From Aggregicoccus sp. 17bor-14 (lineage in GTDB: Bacteria; Myxococcota; Myxococcia; Myxococcales; Myxococcaceae): a DNA stretch of 64,000 nucleotides. Under the pieces are notes generated by a model, which was not told the origin of the DNA, searched no databases, and worked only from the letters and a program-made list of their open reading frames with translations. A program made the translations under genes and the position numbers. How positions within the stretch are numbered: position 1 is the stretch's first letter; every line of letters starts with the position of its first letter. The stretch covers positions 49,827-113,826 of the forward strand of contig NZ_VJZZ01000020.1 in NCBI RefSeq assembly GCF_009659535.1, in the 5' to 3' direction. Positions 44,069 to 51,795 of this stretch are shown here, piece after piece.

Positions 44069-45096
44069 TGCTGCTCGCCGCCGTCATCACCATCGTCGCC
44101 GTTGCGCTGCTCTTCGACTTCATCAACGGCTTCCATGACGCGGCCAACGCCATCGCCACGGTGGTGTCCACCCGCGTGCTCTCCCCGCGCATCGCGGTCG
44201 CCTGGGCGGCCTTCTTCAACTTCGTCGCGGCCTTCGGCGGCGAGGTGAAGGTCGCCAACACCATGGGCAAGGGCGTGCTCGACTTCGAGCTGCTCAAGGC
44301 CCAGGGCTCCACCGCGGTCCTCACCGTCATCTTTGCCGCGCTGATGGGCGCCATCGTCTGGAACCTGCTCACCTGGTGGTGGGGCCTGCCCTCCAGCAGC
44401 AGCCACGCGCTCGCGGGCGGGATGATCGGCGCCGCGCTCCCGGCCGTCGGCGTGCCCGGGCTCGTGCTCTCGGGCATCGGCAAGATCGCGATGTTCATCG
44501 TCCTCTCGCCGCTCATCGGCATGGTGCTCGGCACCGTGATGATGATCCTGTCCACCTGGGCCGTGCGCAAGAGCACCCCCATGCGCGTGGACAAGTGGTT
44601 CCGCCGCCTGCAGCTCGTCTCCAGCGCCATCTTCTCCTACAGCCACGGCACCAACGACGCGCAGAAGGTCATGGGCATCATCGCCGTGGTGCTCTTCGGC
44701 ACCATCTGGAAGGACAAGCCCTTCCACATCGACTGGTGGATCATCGTCTCCTGCCACCTGGCCATCGGCCTGGGCACCTACTTCGGCGGCTGGCGCATCG
44801 TGAAGACCATGGGCCACAGCCTCACCAAGCTGCAGCCCATCGGCGGCTTCTGCGCGGAGACCGGCGGCGGCGTCACCATCCTCGCGCTCGCCAAGCTGGG
44901 CATCCCCGTCTCCACCACCCACACCGTCACCGGCGCCATCGTCGGCGTGGGCTCCACCCGCGGCGCGCGCGCCGTGCAGTGGGGCGTGGCCGGCCGCATC
45001 GTGTGGGCCTGGATCTTCACCATCCCGGCCGCCGCCCTCATGGGCTTCGGCGTCTACTGGGCCACGCGCGCCCTGGAGTCCCTCATCTCGGGCTAG
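44068..45096 (+). CDS. PiT-family inorganic phosphate transporter
   Basis: 342 residues with about ten TM helices. Both PiT signature repeats are present: FDFINGFHDAANAIATVV near the N-terminus and SYSHGTNDAQKVMGIIAVV in the second half. GLPSSSSHALAGGMIGAA and PVSTTHTVTGAIVGVG are the paired phosphate-binding P-S/T-S/T-x-H loops. It is a low-affinity phosphate (metal-phosphate):H+ or Na+ symporter of the inner membrane. ATG 44068 overlaps the DUF47 stop. Confidence 0.94.
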   Translation: MLLAAVITIVAVALLFDFINGFHDAANAIATVVSTRVLSPRIAVAWAAFFNFVAAFGGEVKVANTMGKGVLDFELLKAQGSTAVLTVIFAALMGAIVWNLLTWWWGLPSSSSHALAGGMIGAALPAVGVPGLVLSGIGKIAMFIVLSPLIGMVLGTVMMILSTWAVRKSTPMRVDKWFRRLQLVSSAIFSYSHGTNDAQKVMGIIAVVLFGTIWKDKPFHIDWWIIVSCHLAIGLGTYFGGWRIVKTMGHSLTKLQPIGGFCAETGGGVTILALAKLGIPVSTTHTVTGAIVGVGSTRGARAVQWGVAGRIVWAWIFTIPAAALMGFGVYWATRALESLISG

Positions 45097-45157
45097 GCCC
45101 CGCGGGCCGCACGCCCTATCTTCCCTCGCACCCACCCCCACCCGGAGGCACCCGCGG

Positions 45158-45802
45158 ATGTCGTCGAGCGAGCCCGAAGCCAAGCGGCCCCGTCGTCACT
45201 TCTCGATGATCCGCACCTTCGCGCTCGCGGACTTCGTCACGCTGGGCAACGCCTTCGCCGGCACCGCGGCCATCTTCGCCCTGATGCAGTACCTCGTCAG
45301 CGGGCACATGGGGCCGCTGTGGACCGCCTTCGCGCTCTTGCCCGTGGCCTTCGTGCTGGACGCCCTGGACGGGCGCATCGCGCGCTGGCGCTACAAGAGC
45401 AGCCCCCTGGGCGCGGACCTGGACAGCCTCGCGGACGTCATCTCCTTCGGCGTCGCCCCCGCGGCGCTCGCCTTCGCCGTGGGCCTGCGCGGCGAGCTGG
45501 ACGTGGCCGCGCTGCTCTACTTCGTCGGCTGCGGCGTGAGCCGCCTCGCGCGCTTCAACATCACCGCCGAGCAGCTGAGCGCCGGCACCGGCAAGGTGAA
45601 GTACTTCGAGGGCACCCCCATCCCCACCAGCCTCGCGCTGGTGGCGGTGCTCGCGGTGTGCGCCTGGAAGGGGCGGCTCGGGGACGCGCTGCCCGGCGGC
45701 GTGTGGAGCCTCGGCTCGCTCGAGCTGCACCCGCTCACGCTGCTCTACGTGGCGAGCGGCAGCGCCATGATCAGCAAGACGCTGCGCATCCCCAAGCCCT
45801 GA
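45158..45802 (+). CDS. pssA: CDP-diacylglycerol-serine O-phosphatidyltransferase
   Basis: 214 residues, membrane-bound CDP-alcohol phosphatidyltransferase. The catalytic motif is perfect: DALDGRIARWRYKSSPLG followed by ADLDSLAD, giving DxxDGxxAR(x8)GxxxDxxxD. The leading ADFVTLGNAFAGTAAIFAL and later GVAPAALAFAVGL, SRLARFNI and FEGTPIPTS segments are typical of type II PssA rather than PgsA or choline enzymes. It makes phosphatidylserine, precursor of phosphatidylethanolamine. No psd decarboxylase gene is in the window. The gene sits 61 bp after pit. Confidence 0.88.
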   Translation: MSSSEPEAKRPRRHFSMIRTFALADFVTLGNAFAGTAAIFALMQYLVSGHMGPLWTAFALLPVAFVLDALDGRIARWRYKSSPLGADLDSLADVISFGVAPAALAFAVGLRGELDVAALLYFVGCGVSRLARFNITAEQLSAGTGKVKYFEGTPIPTSLALVAVLAVCAWKGRLGDALPGGVWSLGSLELHPLTLLYVASGSAMISKTLRIPKP

Positions 45803-45805
45803 GCA

Positions 45806-46831
45806 CTACTCGAAGGGGATGACGCTGAGCTTCGCGCCGGGCTCCGCGCCCAGCGCCTGCTTCGCCTTCGCCGGCAGGTAGATGGCCTGGTTGTCCAGGC
45901 GCGCGCTGCAGCGCACGCTGCGGAAGCGGTTGCGCCCGCTGTCGTGCTCGAAGGCCACCATCACGTCGTCGCCCTCCAGCTCGAAGTCCTCCTCCGCGAG
46001 CTTCAGCGTGCGGTAGCGGCGGATGAGCGTCACGTCGGAGGTGTTCGCCTCGAAGTGCGGCCCGCCGTCGAAGGGGTCGATGCGCTCCACGTAGCGGAAG
46101 CCCACCCGCTCGAGCATGCGCTGCACGCCCTTGGTGTTCGGGCCCACCTCGCCCAGCACCTTCTGCACCCGCTCGGGGAAGAGGCTCGTGTACACGTCCG
46201 AGGACGGGAACAGCTCCTTGATGAACTCCTTGTTCTGCCGGCTGAGCCGGTCCGCCTCGTGGTAGGTGAGGCCGGTGAACTTCTTGCCGCACGCCTCCCA
46301 CAAGAGGCTGCGCCCGTCCGGGAGCAGCGGCGGCAGCAGCTCCGCGAGCACCTTGGGGCGGAACAGCCGCCGGTGCATCGCGATGAAGAGGAAGCGCACG
46401 TAGGACAGCTGCTTGCCCGGCTTGTCCGGCGTCGCGCGGTAGGGCGGGTCCACCACCAGGCCGCCGATCTCCGTGGGGCCCTCGTAGTTGTACCCGATGG
46501 AGAGCACCTTGTGCCGGAAGTGCCGGTCGATGCTCGCCGAGTAGTGCTCGCGCTCGCTCACCTCGTAGTAGATGTGCGGCGCCTCGTAGGTGCCGTGCTG
46601 CGCGATGATCATCGACGTGCCGATGAGCAGCCCGTTGCGCACGTCCTCGAGCACGAAGAGGTACTCGCGCTCGAAGGGGTTCTTCACCTTCCCCGCGAAG
46701 CTCTTCACCGACTTGTCGATGATCGCCTCGAGCGTCTCCTCGTTGTTGGGCAGGTTGACGGTGTTGAGCACGGCAGCCAGGCGCTTGAGGCCCGGCAGAT
46801 CGGTCTTCTGGACGTCGCGCAGGACGAGCAT
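45806..46831 (-). CDS. astA: Arginine N-succinyltransferase
   Basis: 341 residues from ATG 46831, the usual AstA length. It transfers succinyl from succinyl-CoA to arginine, the first step of the AST catabolic pathway. Recognisable blocks: MLVLRDVQKTDLPGLKRLA, a GNAT-like core with SIGYNYEGPTEIGGLVVDPP, LFIAMHRRLFRPKVLAELLP, GKKFTGLTYHEADRLS and FFEANTSD-like FEANTSDV near the end. astB, astC, astD and astE are not nearby, so the pathway genes are dispersed or the enzyme serves another use. It is convergent with pssA (3 nt between stops). Confidence 0.88.
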   Translation of the reverse strand: MLVLRDVQKTDLPGLKRLAAVLNTVNLPNNEETLEAIIDKSVKSFAGKVKNPFEREYLFVLEDVRNGLLIGTSMIIAQHGTYEAPHIYYEVSEREHYSASIDRHFRHKVLSIGYNYEGPTEIGGLVVDPPYRATPDKPGKQLSYVRFLFIAMHRRLFRPKVLAELLPPLLPDGRSLLWEACGKKFTGLTYHEADRLSRQNKEFIKELFPSSDVYTSLFPERVQKVLGEVGPNTKGVQRMLERVGFRYVERIDPFDGGPHFEANTSDVTLIRRYRTLKLAEEDFELEGDDVMVAFEHDSGRNRFRSVRCSARLDNQAIYLPAKAKQALGAEPGAKLSVIPFE

Positions 46832-46993
46832 GGGTGCACCGGGGGCGCCGCCAGCAGAGGGGGGCCCGGAAGGGGTCGCACCATACACCACCCCCCCTCC
46901 ACGTCATCCAGAAGCGCGAGGCGCGCCTGGCGCAGTGCGGCATAAGCCACGCCGCGCCCATCTGCCGCTCGCCGGGCGGGGTGGGGGAGCGCT

Positions 46994-48505
46994 ATGGGAC
47001 AGGACATGTCCGACGCCCCGTCCCCGCCCCCGCACCTGACCCCCGAGGAGTTCCGCGCGCTCGGCCACCGGATGGTGGACTTCGTCGCAGACTACTGGCG
47101 CCGCCTCGAGTCCTTCCCGGTGCGCGCCCAGGTGGCCCCCGGCGAGACGGCCGCGAAGCTCCCGCTGCACGCGCCGCAGCAGGGCCTCGGCGGCCCCGAG
47201 GGCTGGGAGGCCGTGTTCAGGGACCTCGAGCAGGTGGTGCTGCCGGGGCTCACCCACTGGCAGAGCCCCTCCTTCTTCGCCTACTTCCCGGCGAACGCCT
47301 CGGGGCCCGCGGTGCTCGGCGAGCTGCTCGCGGCGGGGCTCGGGGTGCAGGGCATGCTCTGGAGCACCAGCCCCGCGGCCACCGAGCTGGAGACGCGCGT
47401 GCTGGACTGGCTCGCCGAGCTGCTCGGCCTGCCCGCCTCCTTCCGCTCCACCGCCCCCACGGGCGGCGGCGTCATCCAGGGCACCGCGAGCGAAGCGGCG
47501 CTCGTGGCGATGGTGGCCGCGCGCCGCCGCGTCGCCGTGCGCGGGGGCGGCATGAAGGGCCCCCTCGTGGCGTACGCGAGCACCCAGGCGCACTCCTCCA
47601 TCCTCAAGGCGGCGCTCCTGTGCGGCGTGGCGCAGGACGCACAGGACCCGGTGCACGTGCGCCAGGTGGCCACGGACGCAGGGCACGCGCTGGACCCCGA
47701 GGCGCTCGAGCGGGAGATCCGCAGCGACCAGGCGGCAGGCCGCGTGCCCTTCTTCGTCTGCGCCACGCTGGGCACCACGTCGTCGGGCGCCTTCGACCCG
47801 CTGCTGCAGGTGGCGCAGGTGCTCGAGCGCACGGGGGTGGCGGCGCGCGGCGCCTGGCTGCACGTGGACGCGGCCTGGGCGGGCGCCGCGCTGGTGTGCC
47901 CCGAGCAGCGCGGCTGGCTCAGCGGCGTGGAGCGCGCGGACTCCTTCGCCTTCAACCCGCACAAGTGGCTGCTCACGAACTTCGACTGTGACGCCTTCTT
48001 CACCCGCGACCGCCAGGCGCTGCTGGACGCGCTGAGCGTGACGCCCGAGTACCTGCGCAACGCTGCGAGCGCGAGCGGCCAGGTCATCGACTACCGGGAC
48101 TGGCAGGTGCCGCTGGGGCGGCGCTTCCGCGCGCTGAAGCTCTGGTTCGTGCTGCGCCACTACGGGGTGGAAGGCCTGCAGGCCCACATCTGCGAGCACC
48201 TGCGCCTGGGCGAGCTCTTCGAGTCGCTGGTGCGCGCGGACGCCCGTTTCGAGCTCGCCGCGCCGCGCGCGCTCTCGCTCGTCTGCTTCCGGCTCGCCCC
48301 GCGAGACGGTGAGTCCGCTGCGGAGTGCGACGCGCGCAACCGCCACCTGCTCGAGCAGCTCAACGCCGGCGGCCGCGCCTTCCTCACCCACACGGTGCTG
48401 CCGGGCACGCCGCCGCGCTACGTGCTGCGCATGGCCATCGGCGCCACCACCACCCAGGAGCGCCACGTGCGCGCAGCCTGGGACGAACTCCAGCGCTTGG
48501 CCTGA
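46994..48505 (+). CDS. PLP-dependent aromatic amino-acid decarboxylase
   Basis: 503 residues of group II decarboxylases. Start region EEFRALGHRMVDFVADYWRR and LPGLTHWQSPSFFAYFP are close to animal and plant aromatic-L-amino-acid decarboxylases. The PLP lysine is in FNPHKWLLTNFDCDAFF, the cofactor Asp in WLHVDAAWAGAAL and the stacking His in STQAHSSILKAAL. WxHVDAA is diagnostic. Likely makes an aromatic amine (tyramine, tryptamine or phenethylamine); the substrate is not predictable here. ATG 46994 has GGGGAG just upstream; ATG 47006 is an alternative. Convergent with a LysR gene. Confidence 0.92.
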   Translation: MGQDMSDAPSPPPHLTPEEFRALGHRMVDFVADYWRRLESFPVRAQVAPGETAAKLPLHAPQQGLGGPEGWEAVFRDLEQVVLPGLTHWQSPSFFAYFPANASGPAVLGELLAAGLGVQGMLWSTSPAATELETRVLDWLAELLGLPASFRSTAPTGGGVIQGTASEAALVAMVAARRRVAVRGGGMKGPLVAYASTQAHSSILKAALLCGVAQDAQDPVHVRQVATDAGHALDPEALEREIRSDQAAGRVPFFVCATLGTTSSGAFDPLLQVAQVLERTGVAARGAWLHVDAAWAGAALVCPEQRGWLSGVERADSFAFNPHKWLLTNFDCDAFFTRDRQALLDALSVTPEYLRNAASASGQVIDYRDWQVPLGRRFRALKLWFVLRHYGVEGLQAHICEHLRLGELFESLVRADARFELAAPRALSLVCFRLAPRDGESAAECDARNRHLLEQLNAGGRAFLTHTVLPGTPPRYVLRMAIGATTTQERHVRAAWDELQRLA

Positions 48506-48510
48506 CCGCG

Positions 48511-48547
48511 TCCTCCGTCTCCCTCTGGGAGAGGGTCGGGGTGAGGG
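48511..48547. repeat. Dispersed palindromic intergenic repeat, copy C
   Basis: TCTCCC pairs with GGGAGA, followed by GGGTCGGGGTGAGGG. It lies between the convergent decarboxylase and LysR genes. It shares arms with copies at 10840 and 35967, and the tail with copy A. Confidence 0.72.
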
Positions 48548-48566
48548 TGCCGGACTCCCACCCGCG

Positions 48567-49466
48567 TCACCCCGCCTCCACCCCATCCGCCGCCACCTGC
48601 CGCAACAGCCACGCGCGGAACGCCGCCACCTTCGGCTGCTTCAGCGCCCGCGCCGTGGCCAGCAGCACATAGCTGCGCCCGTCCGCGCTCTCCCCGGCAA
48701 AGGGCCGCACGAGCCGCCCGCGCCGCAGCTCGTTGCGCACCAGTGAGGTGCGCGCAATCGCAATCCCCTGTCCCGCCTCCGCCGCGGCGAGCACGGCGCT
48801 CAGCTCGCTGAAGCGCGGCCCGCGCCGCGCATCCACCCCGCGCGCCCCCACGGTGCGCAGCCAGTTCTCCCAGTCCGGGGTGTCGGTGAAGTGCAGCAGC
48901 GTGTGGCGCTGCAGGTCCGTGAGCTCCCGCAGCGGCCGCGCTCCGTGCAGCAGCGCGGGCGCGCACACGGGGAACAGGCGCTCGGTGCCGAGCGGATCCG
49001 CCTGGACGCCGGGCCAGGGCCCCTCGCCGAAACGGATGCTCACGTCGGCCTCGCCGCGGCCGAGGTCCGCCTCGTCGCGCGAGCTGTCCAGGCGCAGCTC
49101 GATCCACGGATGCGCATCCCAGAAGTCGCCGAGGCGCGGCGCGAGCCAGCGGGCGCTGAAGGCCCGGGGCGCGCCCACGCGCAGCACCGTGGGCGTGGGG
49201 TGGGAGGACACGCGCTCCACGGCCACCGCCAGCTCCTCGAAGATGCGGGTGGCGCGCTCGTACAGCTCGCGCCCGGCCTCGGTGAGCTCGAGCCCGCGGC
49301 CTGCGCGCGCGAACACCCGCACGCCCAGGTGCGCCTCCAGGTTCTTCACCTGCCGGCTCACCGCGCCGTGGGTGACATGCAGCTCCTGGGCGGCGCGGCC
49401 GAGGTGCCGGTGGCGGGCGGCGGCCTCGAAGGTGCGCAGGGCATTGAGCGGGGGCAGGGAGGACAT
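48567..49466 (-). CDS. LysR-family transcriptional regulator (GcvA-like)
   Basis: 299 residues from ATG 49466 with AGGAG upstream. N-terminal winged HTH: LPPLNALRTFEAAARHRHLG, RAAQELHVTHGAVSRQVKNL, then a linker helix and an effector-binding domain (VLRVGAPRAFSARWLAPRLG, DVSIRFGEGPWPGV). The sequence type (LNALRTFEAA, HVTHGAVSRQ) is that of the GcvA/AmpR group. It is divergent from an MFS transporter gene and likely controls it and itself; an operator candidate covers its own start region. The inducer is unknown; the neighbouring aromatic decarboxylase is on the other side, convergent. Confidence 0.92.
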   Translation of the reverse strand: MSSLPPLNALRTFEAAARHRHLGRAAQELHVTHGAVSRQVKNLEAHLGVRVFARAGRGLELTEAGRELYERATRIFEELAVAVERVSSHPTPTVLRVGAPRAFSARWLAPRLGDFWDAHPWIELRLDSSRDEADLGRGEADVSIRFGEGPWPGVQADPLGTERLFPVCAPALLHGARPLRELTDLQRHTLLHFTDTPDWENWLRTVGARGVDARRGPRFSELSAVLAAAEAGQGIAIARTSLVRNELRRGRLVRPFAGESADGRSYVLLATARALKQPKVAAFRAWLLRQVAADGVEAG

Positions 49467-49469
49467 GGG

Positions 49470-49493
49470 CTCACTCCTGTGAGAAAAGCTCAC
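49470..49493. promoter_or_regulatory. Candidate LysR operator in the divergent lysR-MFS region
   Basis: Alternating half-sites: CTCAC (49470-49474), GTGAG (49479-49483), CTCAC (49489-49493). The inner pair reads GTGAGAAAAGCTCAC, a perfect palindrome with the T-N11-A core of LysR operators. A further GTGAG lies at 49565-49569, on the MFS side. The sites begin 4 bp upstream of the LysR start codon, fitting autorepression. The first half-site overlaps the LysR ribosome site. Confidence 0.55.
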
Positions 49494-49607
49494 CGATGCC
49501 GGGCACCTTACTCGATTGTCCCGACGAGGCCCGGCTCGCATTCTTCCCCTCGCCCTCGCGACGCGTGAGCTTCTCTCCGCTTCGGGGCAGGGCAGGGGAG
49601 AAGCACC

Positions 49608-50825
49608 GTGGCCGCCATCACCTTCCAGCTACCGGCGAGAGACCTCTGGCGCGAGCGCGCGTGGCGGCGCTGGGTGGCGCTCGCGCTGCTCTCGCGGCTG
49701 CCGGGGACCATGGCTGCCTTCGCGCTGCTGCTGGTGGGACACGCCTGCACCGGCTCGTACGCGAAGGGCGCGTGGATGGCGAGCGTGTACGCGGGAGGTC
49801 TCGCGGTGGCAGCGCCGTGGCGCGGCCGGCGCCTGGACCGCGCGCCGCTGCAGCAGGGGGTGCGCGAGGGGCTGCACTGGCTCGCGCTCGGAGCGCTCGG
49901 CCTCGCGGCGCTCGCCGCACTGCGCGCCCCGCTGCCGCTGCTGCTCGCCGCGTCGCTGCTGCTCGGGGTGCTGCCGGCGGGCGTGCCGGGCGGGGTGCGC
50001 GCGCTGCTCTCGGCCACCCTGCCCGAGGCCCAGCGCCCGGGTGCCTTCGCGCTCGACGCCGTCCTCACCGAGCTGCAGTGGGTGCTGGGGCCGCTCGCCG
50101 TGGGAGCGGTGGCAGCCGCCGGCTCGCCGCTGCTCGCGCTGGGGCTGATGGCCGGCTGCGCGCTCGCCGGGAGCCTGCTCTGCCCGGGCTTCGAGTCCGA
50201 AGCTCCGCGGGCCGAGCCGGCGCCGCGCGCGGGCGCGGCGCTGTGGCGGCTGCCCGGCGTGCCGCGCGTGCTCGCGCTCTCGCTGGTGCTGGGGGCGAGC
50301 TGGGGCGCAGTGGACGCAGGGCTGCCGCCGCGGCTCGAGGAGGTGGGCGCGCGCGCGGCGGCCTGGGGCGTGCTCGCGGCGCTGCTCGCCGCGGCCAGCG
50401 CCGTGGGTGGGCTCGCGGCAGCGGCCAGCACGCGGGAGCCGGGCGCCGCGGCAGCCGCACGCCGCGCCCTCGGGCTGCTCGCGCTCTGGGGAGCGGCGCT
50501 GCTGCCGCTGGTGGGCGCGGGCTCCCTGGCCTCGCTCGCCCTGTGGCTCACCCTGGCGGGGCTCTTCCTCGCGCCCCTCTCCGGCACGCTCACCTTCCTG
50601 CTGCAGAGCGCGCTGCCCCGGACGCGCCAGGCCGAGGGCTTCTCGCTCTACAGCGCCTGCTGGGCGCTGGGCATGGCGCTGGGCAACGGGGCCGCGGGCG
50701 CGCTGCTGGGGCGCTGGGGAGCGCGCCCCGTGCTCGGCCTCGCCGCGCTGCTGCCGCTCGGCGTCGCGCTCGCGCTCGCCCTGCCGCGCCCCGCGGCGGC
50801 GCCCGCAGCCCCGGACAGCCGGTGA
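49608..50825 (+). CDS. MFS-type transporter
   Basis: 405 residues from GTG 49608 (GGGGAGAAG upstream), with about twelve hydrophobic helices and a basic loop after helix 2 (APWRGRRLDRAPL, the RxGRR-like motif A). The Ala/Leu content is extreme. ALSLVLGASWGAVDAGLP, AEGFSLYSACWALGMALGNG and the pattern of helices match MFS efflux proteins of the MFS_1 type. The substrate is unknown. It is divergent from the LysR regulator, a common arrangement for efflux systems under effector control. Confidence 0.85.
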   Translation: MAAITFQLPARDLWRERAWRRWVALALLSRLPGTMAAFALLLVGHACTGSYAKGAWMASVYAGGLAVAAPWRGRRLDRAPLQQGVREGLHWLALGALGLAALAALRAPLPLLLAASLLLGVLPAGVPGGVRALLSATLPEAQRPGAFALDAVLTELQWVLGPLAVGAVAAAGSPLLALGLMAGCALAGSLLCPGFESEAPRAEPAPRAGAALWRLPGVPRVLALSLVLGASWGAVDAGLPPRLEEVGARAAAWGVLAALLAAASAVGGLAAAASTREPGAAAAARRALGLLALWGAALLPLVGAGSLASLALWLTLAGLFLAPLSGTLTFLLQSALPRTRQAEGFSLYSACWALGMALGNGAAGALLGRWGARPVLGLAALLPLGVALALALPRPAAAPAAPDSR

Positions 50826-50955
50826 GCCCGGTCAACGCGGCCCGCACCCGCTCGCACCGTGTGCGAGAGGTGCGCGCCGCACGCCCCCTCGCTGGGGACC
50901 CGGGCCGGTGGGGGGGATTCGGTCGCGCGGCGGCCTCCGCTACACTGGCCCGGAC

Positions 50956-51795
50956 GTGCCCCCTCCCCGCTCCTCCACTGCCCTGGTCCGCGGGCTCGCC
51001 GCCAGCCTGCTCCTCCTGCTCGGTGGCAGCGGCTGTGACCCGGCCGCGCGCGGGGTGGACCACCTCAGCTACGCGGGCTCCGGGACGCTGAGCGACACGG
51101 TGCTGCCGCCGCTCAGCGAGAGCTTCGTGCGTCGCGGCGGCGTGCCACTCACCTACGACGGCTACGTGGGCTCCAGCGCGGGCTTCGCCGCGGCGATGAA
51201 GGGCCAGGTGATGCTCTCCGGCGTGGCGCGCGCGCTCAAGAGCTCGGAGAAGGCGCAGCACCCCTACTACGTCATCATCGGCTACGACGCGCTCGCCATC
51301 TTCGTGCACCCGGACAACCCGGTGGCCTCGCTCAGCCGCGCGCAGCTCAAGGAGCTCTTCACCGGCAAGGCGCGCAGCTGGAAGGACGTGGGCGGCGCGG
51401 ATGTGCCCGTGGAGCGGGTCACCACCAAGCTCGCGACCGGCTCGGGCACGGCGGACTTCTTCCGGGAGAAGGTCCTCGAGGGCGCCGCCTTCGCCCCCGC
51501 CCACGAGATCGCGGACGTGCGCGAGATGGTGGCCTACGTCGCCGCGCACCCGCGCGCCATCGCCTTCGGCTCGCTCTCCGTTCCGCCGCAGGGCGTGCGC
51601 GCGGTGCAGGTGGAGGGCGTCGCGCCCACCGCGGACTCGGTGCGCACGGCGGACTACCTGCTCTCGCGCCCGCTCGTGCTCGCCACGCGCGAGGTGCCCG
51701 AGGGGCCCCTGCAGGCCTTCCTCGACCACGTCATGTCTCCCGAGGGGCAGGCCATCGTCGCGCGCTCCTTCGTCCCCGTGCACGTGAGCCCATGA
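50956..51795 (+). CDS. PstS-like phosphate-type periplasmic binding lipoprotein
   Basis: 279 residues from GTG 50956. A signal peptide ends in the lipobox GGSGC. The mature protein is a phosphate-type binding protein (PBP_like_2): LSYAGSGTLSDTVLPPL, YVGSSAGFAAAMKGQVMLSG (ligand-loop region), IGYDALAIFVHPDNPVASLS, LKELFTGKARSWKDVGG, TGSGTADFF. It is shorter than E. coli PstS. No pstCAB genes follow; instead its stop overlaps a chemoreceptor gene start. It may therefore deliver a signal to the receptor rather than feed a transporter. The ligand may or may not be phosphate. Confidence 0.88.
   Translation: MPPPRSSTALVRGLAASLLLLLGGSGCDPAARGVDHLSYAGSGTLSDTVLPPLSESFVRRGGVPLTYDGYVGSSAGFAAAMKGQVMLSGVARALKSSEKAQHPYYVIIGYDALAIFVHPDNPVASLSRAQLKELFTGKARSWKDVGGADVPVERVTTKLATGSGTADFFREKVLEGAAFAPAHEIADVREMVAYVAAHPRAIAFGSLSVPPQGVRAVQVEGVAPTADSVRTADYLLSRPLVLATREVPEGPLQAFLDHVMSPEGQAIVARSFVPVHVSP

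Noticed and set aside
43498..45096. Single 532-residue frame suggesting a DUF47-Pit fusion
   Set aside because: Its first part is a shadow frame of DUF47; the real Pit start at 44068 overlaps the DUF47 stop as TGATG, giving two separate proteins.
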